Below, in pieces: positions 7,357 to 11,702 of a stretch of 11,702 bases of DNA. A program made the position numbers and the translations under genes. The notes beneath the pieces were generated by a model. It did no database searches. It was given only the letters and a program-made list of their open reading frames with translations, and was not told where the DNA came from. The stretch is from Bacillota bacterium (GTDB taxonomy: Bacteria; Bacillota; Clostridia; Christensenellales; Aristaeellaceae): the NCBI GenBank assembly GCA_023411395.1, contig JAEYOV010000072.1:1-11702 (forward strand). Reading direction: 5' to 3'. Numbering within the stretch: the first letter of the stretch is position 1; the number at the start of each line of letters is the position of its first letter.

Positions 7357-7725
7357 CCAACATGCGCAGACCGGATGAGTCAATCAAAAGGGCGGCTGAA
7401 CGCTCTTTATGCTGCCGGTTCCAAGGCCCCTGGCAGGAGCGTCCTCAATCCCAAATTGAAGACATCAAGAAAACCCCTTTGCAGCATATGCTTGAAAACA
7501 ACAGTGCCGCAAGTGGGAGAAAGCCGTTCAACAATACCAAAAATCACTCCTCTAATTGGAAATTATACATTCATTTTGGACAGAACGCAAGCCCTTCGCG
7601 CATTGTATACAAGAAAATCCTGTCTGCGCCGCAACTGGGATGTTATGGTCAGGCTGGCAGGACCGGCACGGGTTTCGTATGCACAGCAATCTTTGCCCGG
7701 GCAGCTTTCTTATTATGTGAAATTG

Positions 7726-7740
7726 TGGTATATTATACCA
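7726..7740. promoter_or_regulatory. Perfect 15-bp palindrome over promoter-like -10 sequences
   Basis: TGGTATA-T-TATACCA is a perfect palindrome, 75 bases ahead of the FHA-ABC start codon. On the plus strand it contains TGGTATATT, on the minus strand TGGTATAAT, a full match to the extended -10 consensus TGnTATAAT. Neither side has a good -35. It may be the start site for the kinase module, with the palindrome serving as operator, or a bidirectional promoter. Direction and regulator are not settled. Confidence 0.4.
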
Positions 7741-7814
7741 AACATTGTGTCGAACCGAAGGGGTTTTTCCGTACAGATGATTTCCTGGGCAATGAGCGAA
7801 TAAAAGGAGCAGAC

Positions 7815-10247
7815 ATGGAAACAACGATTGTTCTTCCAAACCGGGCAAAAATGCCTGAACATCATCCGGATTTCGTGCTGACGATATCCATGAGGGACAT
7901 AAAGCAAACAGTGAATTTATCCATGTACGGGAAAGACAGGATCACCTTTGGCAGAAAAGAGTACAACGACATCGTCATCCCTTCGGCATATGTCAGCCGG
8001 GAGCATGGCGCTTTTTTGCTAAAGGACGGCAGGATCTACTATGAGGATTACGGCAGGAACCATGCGACCATCAACAACCAGGCGCTTCCCCCTGACACAA
8101 TGAGGGATCATGCCGGCAAGCCTTTTGAGCTGTCCGAGTATGATGTGCTGCGGATTGACTATAGCAATACAATCACGGCATACGGCGTTGAAATTCTTGT
8201 CAGCCGGGGCAGCGAGCTGCAGTCGGAGACATATGATTTGTGCGGCAGGCGCGAAATCACCATCGGGCGCGGCGATAACTGCGATATTCAACTGAATCAC
8301 GTGAATGTGTCACGCCGCCATGCCATTATTCAAACGGCGGAGCATGGACATAAGCTGTTGGATCAGGCAAGTACAAACGGTATCTGGGTGAATGAAAAAC
8401 GGGTGCGGGACAGCGTGATGCTGAAAATGCATGATGTCATACGCATTCATGATTTCTGCATCATTTATCATGAGAGCTACGTCACCGTTTTCGGCCGCGC
8501 ATCAAGCGGCCCGTCGCTTGACATCTATGCTCTTTCCAAGACGGTCCGGGATAGCGAAATGCCGGATGGCAGAAAGACCATACTCGACCGGGTAAGCCTG
8601 CATATTGATGCCAATGACCTGGTGGCGATCATCGGCGGGAGCGGCGCGGGCAAATCCACCCTGCTCAATGCGGTCAGCGGTATGGCATCCCATTCCGTGG
8701 GATGTGTCAGGGTAGATCAGCACGACTTTTTCCGCAACTATTCGGTGCTGAAAAATATCATCGGCTATGTGCCGCAGCAGGATATTGTTTTTGATAACCT
8801 TACGCTCAAAAGCATGCTGATGTACACGGCGGAATTGCGTATGCCCAGCGATACGACGCGGCAGGAAAAGGACACAAGGATCGGGCAGGTATTGGAGATG
8901 GTCGGCCTTGGCCAGCACAAGGATACGCTTATCAGCAAATTGAGCGGCGGCCAGAAAAAACGCGCCAGCATCGCCATTGAGCTGCTGGCCGATCCGAGGC
9001 TGCTTTTTTTGGATGAGCCCATGTCCGGCCTGGATCCGGGTACAGAGGAATCGCTGATGAAATCACTGAAGGAGCTGTCTCAAAAAGGGCGTACGATTTT
9101 GCTGGTTACCCATTCCACGCTGAATTTGCATTTGTGCGACAAGATTGTTGTCATGGGCAAGGGCGGGCGGCTGTGCTATATCGGCAAGCCGGATGACATG
9201 CTTGGCTTTTTTCAGGCGGAGCATATTTCGCAAATATATGAGAAATTGGACAATGAGTCCGTGCAATGGCAAAAAAAGCTCCGGGAGAGGGATGGCGTGG
9301 AGCCGGACGAACCGCAACCGCAGAAAAGGGAATCCAGGGATAGGGTTCGGGATAAAGGCAAAGGGTTCAGGCCTGCCGGAGCAAAAAAGGGCATTTCCAT
9401 TGGGCGCCAGTTCAGCATTTTGGCGCGCCGGTACAAGGAAATCATATTGCAGAACAAAAAGCAGCTTGTTTGGATCATGGGCCAGGCAGTCATCTTTGCC
9501 ATGGTATTGGCGCTTGTCAATAATGAAAATGCCTACAGGGTTTATGCGGACACAAAAACCACATGCTTTGTGGCATCCTGCCTGGCCATGTGGATGGGGC
9601 TGTTCCTGGCGATACAGGAAGTTACCAAGGAAAGGGTCATACTCCGGCGCGAATACATGGCAAACCTAAAGCTTACGCCGTATATATTATCCAAGATTGC
9701 GGTGCTGAGCGTACTTGCCATCCTGCAGACCATTGTTTTTGTCATGTGCTTTGCAGGCTCCAATCTGCTGATTGGCGGCACGAACCCCGGCAGGAGCATT
9801 CTTGGCAGCGTCATTGCGGAGAATGGTGTTACATTTGCGCTGGTGAATATCGCATCCGTCTGCATGGGGCTTCTGCTCTCATCCTTAAGCAAACAGCCGG
9901 AACGGTTCGCCCCCTACGTGCTGATGCCGCAGATTGTGCTGGCGGGCGTGCTTTTCGGCTTGGGAGACGGGCTTTTCAGCAAAATCAGCCGCATCATCAT
10001 CACCTTCTGGGGGAACAGGGCGCTGGCCAGCTCGGCGGCGCTGAACGAGCTGCCTATGAACACTGTTGTCATTGAGACCGGAGCACTGGCAGGGCAGCGC
10101 TTTACCCCTGAAACGGTTCAAACCGCGCTGTATGCGCATACGGCAGGCAACCTTCTCCTGTGCTGGGGAGCCTTGCTGCTCATGTCGGCCCTGTTCGCGT
10201 CTGCCAGCATTCTGGCGCTTAGAAGAATACGGGCCGAAGAAAGGTGA
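7815..10247 (+). CDS. ABCG-type half transporter with two N-terminal FHA domains (Rv1747-like)
   Basis: This 810-residue membrane protein is probably an ATP-driven exporter gated by phosphothreonine recognition. FHA domain 1 spans about 30-125 (FGR at 45-47, SREH at 61-64; the usual NG is replaced by NHATINN). FHA domain 2 spans about 137-225 (IGRGDNCDI 150-158, SRRH 166-169, STNGIWVN 186-193). The ABC domain (about 236-480) has Walker A with K280, Q-loop Q321/Q322, LSGGQ 376-380, Walker B LLFLDEP 396-402 and H433. A charged linker (about 486-525) leads to an ABC-2-type membrane part with about six helices (near 550-568, 583-602, 623-647, 671-690, 700-716, 777-800). NBD-before-TMD order marks the ABCG type. 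ATG 7815 was chosen because AAAGGAG lies seven bases upstream and the FHA fold starts soon after; the frame is open back to 7362 without a domain. The N-terminus METTIVLPN recalls the ETT phospho-switch of GarA/OdhI. M. tuberculosis Rv1747 has the same parts. Cargo unknown. Confidence 0.92.
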   Translation: METTIVLPNRAKMPEHHPDFVLTISMRDIKQTVNLSMYGKDRITFGRKEYNDIVIPSAYVSREHGAFLLKDGRIYYEDYGRNHATINNQALPPDTMRDHAGKPFELSEYDVLRIDYSNTITAYGVEILVSRGSELQSETYDLCGRREITIGRGDNCDIQLNHVNVSRRHAIIQTAEHGHKLLDQASTNGIWVNEKRVRDSVMLKMHDVIRIHDFCIIYHESYVTVFGRASSGPSLDIYALSKTVRDSEMPDGRKTILDRVSLHIDANDLVAIIGGSGAGKSTLLNAVSGMASHSVGCVRVDQHDFFRNYSVLKNIIGYVPQQDIVFDNLTLKSMLMYTAELRMPSDTTRQEKDTRIGQVLEMVGLGQHKDTLISKLSGGQKKRASIAIELLADPRLLFLDEPMSGLDPGTEESLMKSLKELSQKGRTILLVTHSTLNLHLCDKIVVMGKGGRLCYIGKPDDMLGFFQAEHISQIYEKLDNESVQWQKKLRERDGVEPDEPQPQKRESRDRVRDKGKGFRPAGAKKGISIGRQFSILARRYKEIILQNKKQLVWIMGQAVIFAMVLALVNNENAYRVYADTKTTCFVASCLAMWMGLFLAIQEVTKERVILRREYMANLKLTPYILSKIAVLSVLAILQTIVFVMCFAGSNLLIGGTNPGRSILGSVIAENGVTFALVNIASVCMGLLLSSLSKQPERFAPYVLMPQIVLAGVLFGLGDGLFSKISRIIITFWGNRALASSAALNELPMNTVVIETGALAGQRFTPETVQTALYAHTAGNLLLCWGALLLMSALFASASILALRRIRAEER

Positions 10248-10253
10248 CCGCGG

Positions 10254-10293
10254 CCGGGCACCGTGGGGGAATCACCGCCCGGATGCCATTTTT
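10254..10293 (+). terminator. Weak stem-loop with T-run between transporter and kinase genes
   Basis: CCGGGC (10254-10259) pairs with GCCCGG (10277-10282), with a few further pairs possible inside, and TTTTT follows at 10289-10293 after a six-base gap. It lies just past the transporter stop codon. The stem is short and the T-run displaced, so at most partial termination or attenuation between the two genes is likely. Confidence 0.3.
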
Positions 10294-10377
10294 GCATGCG
10301 GCGCGCTGCCGGGGTCCTGCTCCTTCATTTTTTCGATTCACGGGCGCAAATCATCGTTCAACAGGAGGCTCCAGGCC

Positions 10378-11702
10378 ATGAAACAAGCATTTATTCCGGA
10401 AGAGCTCAGAAGGCTGCACCCCTTCTGGAACGCCTGGCATATGGATGGTGTTCTGGGCTCCGGCGCTTATGGAAAAGTATTCCGAATCGTCAAGCGCGAC
10501 CGGAGCGGGGAATACAAGGCCGCGCTGAAATGGATCCCCCTCCCGGAAAATGAGCAGGAATTGGAACTCCGGCGCGGCGAAGGCCTGTCCAAGGCCGGCA
10601 TCGACCGGTATTATTCGGACAAGGCGAATATCCTGGAGCAGGAAATCAAGCTTCTGAGCAGGTTTAAGGGCACCAGCCATATCGTAAGCTATGAGGACCA
10701 TCTGATTGAAAAACGCAAGAGGTCCGTAGGCTGGGATATTCTGATCCGTATGGAGCTTTTGACTCCCCTGAACGAATATCTCTCCCATCATCAAGTCTCC
10801 TGCCGCGATATCGTGTCCATGGGCATTGACCTGTGCGACGCGCTGTCTTTATGCCACAGGAACAAGGTCCTGCACCGGGATATCAAGCCGGCAAACATCT
10901 TTCGGTCCGAAAATGGGGATTTCAAATTAGGCGACTTTGGCATATCCCGCAGGATTGAAAGCATTTCTGATCAGATGACCCGCATCGGCACCTGGGAGTA
11001 CATGGCCCCCGAGGTGAATTTGGGAAGCAGCTATGACGTTACGGCGGATATCTATTCCCTGGGCTTGGTCATGTACAAGGCGCTCAATTGCAGCCGTGAT
11101 CCCTTTCTCCCGTCCGCGCCTTTCAACTTTACCCATGAACAGCATAATCAGGCTGTTTTCCGCCGCCTGAAAGGCGAGGCGCTGCCCAGGCCCCAGTATG
11201 GCACCGATGCGCTATGGGCGGTTCTTCAAAAGGCCTGTGCCTTTCAGCCCCAGGACCGTTATGGGGATGCCGCCAGGATGCTGGAGGACCTGAAGGCGAT
11301 TGAACAGGATCCTGATCTTAACCAAATCATATTGCCGGGCGACAGGGTTACATGCAATCCCAGGCAGACGAACGGCCTGACCGGCACAGGAACAATGCTG
11401 ATACCCAATGGCGGAACCCCAACCTCCCGCCAGGCGCGCACGGCGGAACGCATCGAAAAGCGAAAGATCAAACGCCTGTATGCCATTTCTGCCGGGGGCT
11501 TTCTTATCGGCCTTGTTGTTATTGCGCTATTGTTCTTGCCCAAACTGAATCTGTTTTCGGGCGCTACCCCTTCGCCTGCGCCTGTGTCTGCAATCACCCA
11601 AGGGCCTGTGCCGGCGACGCCCGCGCCTACAACACCCGCGCCAACAACGCCCGCGCCGACAACACCCGCGCCGACAACGCCCGCGCCGACAACCCCCGCG
11701 CC
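10378..11702 (+). CDS. Membrane-anchored Hanks-type Ser/Thr protein kinase, 3' end outside the window
   Basis: The frame runs from ATG 10378 to the window edge without a stop (441 codons seen), so the gene is partial. The kinase domain (about 20-305) has the glycine loop GSGAYG 27-32, ATP-binding K51, likely helix-C E89, catalytic HRDIKPAN 166-173, DFG 186-188, activation segment with T201 and T205, and APE 210-212, followed by ADIYSLGLVMY and the late Arg in DRY (293). All catalytic residues are present. A juxtamembrane Thr-rich stretch (about 331-350) and a basic patch (KRKIKR) precede one transmembrane helix (about 368-388). The outside begins with a Pro-Ala-Pro-Thr-Thr repeat that is cut off; no sensor domain is visible. 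AGGAGG nine bases upstream fixes the start. It follows the FHA-ABC gene by 130 bases, probably as one operon, like PknF beside Rv1747. The transporter is its likely substrate, by inference. Confidence 0.92.
   Translation, partial: MKQAFIPEELRRLHPFWNAWHMDGVLGSGAYGKVFRIVKRDRSGEYKAALKWIPLPENEQELELRRGEGLSKAGIDRYYSDKANILEQEIKLLSRFKGTSHIVSYEDHLIEKRKRSVGWDILIRMELLTPLNEYLSHHQVSCRDIVSMGIDLCDALSLCHRNKVLHRDIKPANIFRSENGDFKLGDFGISRRIESISDQMTRIGTWEYMAPEVNLGSSYDVTADIYSLGLVMYKALNCSRDPFLPSAPFNFTHEQHNQAVFRRLKGEALPRPQYGTDALWAVLQKACAFQPQDRYGDAARMLEDLKAIEQDPDLNQIILPGDRVTCNPRQTNGLTGTGTMLIPNGGTPTSRQARTAERIEKRKIKRLYAISAGGFLIGLVVIALLFLPKLNLFSGATPSPAPVSAITQGPVPATPAPTTPAPTTPAPTTPAPTTPAPTTPA
11617..11702 (+). repeat. 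15-bp tandem repeat coding for Thr-Pro-Ala-Pro-Thr units
   Basis: About 5.7 copies of a 15-base unit (consensus ACG-CCC-GCG-CCG-ACA) run to the window end, all in the kinase frame. Differences between copies fall in third codon positions, e.g. ACG/ACA/ACC and CCT/CCA/CCG, so the peptide repeat is kept. The encoded part is extracytoplasmic, directly after the membrane helix, and could be a stalk through the cell wall or a glycosylated linker. Copy number may vary and assembly may have stopped in it. Confidence 0.9.

Larger units (their letters stand above)
7298..7814. other. Intergenic region between divergent operons, no convincing gene
   Basis: These 517 bases separate the leftward sugar locus from the rightward FHA-ABC/kinase module. 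Frames that stay open here (one of 149 codons in plus orientation, and the upstream continuation of the transporter frame) show no recognisable domain, poor amino-acid make-up and no good ribosome site. The stretch is more AT-rich than its neighbours from about 7480 on. Palindromic spots are CATGCA/TGCATG (7339-7356), TTGTATACAA (7603-7612), TGCCCGGGCA (7694-7703) and the 15-bp palindrome at 7726-7740. It probably holds the promoters of both operons. Confidence 0.6.

Noticed and set aside
7445..7459. Small inverted repeat TCAAT-N5-ATTGA in the intergenic region
   Set aside because: Five-base arms are expected by chance, and no promoter lies near it.
7694..7703. TGCCCGGGCA palindrome followed by CTTTCTT as a terminator
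   Set aside because: The palindrome leaves no room for a hairpin loop and no gene ends just before it.
7354..7803. 149-codon open frame in the divergent intergenic region
   Set aside because: No recognisable similarity, no ribosome binding site, and its make-up is unlike neighbouring genes.
7362..7814. Upstream in-frame extension of the FHA-ABC gene (151 more codons)
   Set aside because: It has no domain or signal, no ribosome site at the upstream ATG, and contains the likely promoter; AAAGGAG seven bases before ATG 7815 marks the start.
11617..11702. CRISPR array
   Set aside because: Units are contiguous 15-mers without spacers and encode an in-frame peptide repeat.

Overview
The window looks like a fragment of a moderately GC-rich Gram-positive anaerobe, most likely Bacillota/Clostridia (a Christensenellales- or Oscillospirales-like lineage is a guess). 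The reasons are strong AGGAGG-type ribosome binding sites, tightly packed one-direction operons, a CUT1-type sugar ABC transporter with no ATPase gene of its own, and a GH94 sugar phosphorylase. No rRNA, tRNA, CRISPR array, transposase or integrase was seen. Both window edges look like assembly ends: a 25-C homopolymer on the left and a 15-bp tandem repeat inside a gene on the right.

Left two thirds (about 86-7297, all minus strand): a carbohydrate uptake and breakdown locus. In order of transcription it holds a secreted sugar-binding protein, a stem-loop, a MalF-type permease, a MalG-type permease, a secreted ComEC-like metallo-beta-lactamase-fold hydrolase whose start overlaps the MalG stop (ATGA), and finally a cytoplasmic GH94 disaccharide/oligosaccharide phosphorylase. 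Both permeases carry an extra two-helix N-terminal extension. The phosphorylase has its own promoter and a LacI-like palindrome. The promoter lies inside the loop of a terminator-like inverted repeat, an arrangement that could stop upstream read-through while letting locally started transcripts pass. The transporter would bring in a short oligosaccharide that the phosphorylase splits to sugar-1-phosphate plus sugar. The role of the hydrolase is unknown.

Middle (7298-7814): about 517 bases between divergent operons with no convincing gene. It holds an inverted repeat near the binding-protein gene and a perfect 15-bp palindrome over promoter-like -10 sequences.

Right third (7815-11702, plus strand): a phospho-signalling and transport module. 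A half-size ABCG-type transporter with two N-terminal FHA domains is followed 130 bases later by a membrane-anchored Hanks-type Ser/Thr kinase, cut off by the window end in an extracytoplasmic Pro-Ala-Pro-Thr-Thr repeat. The pairing and domain order recall mycobacterial Rv1747 (FHA-ABC transporter) and its neighbouring kinase PknF. Both proteins carry a similar T-h-h-h-P-N motif: at the extreme N-terminus of the transporter (after an ETT that recalls GarA/OdhI) and in the juxtamembrane part of the kinase. I propose these as phosphothreonine docking sites for the FHA domains.
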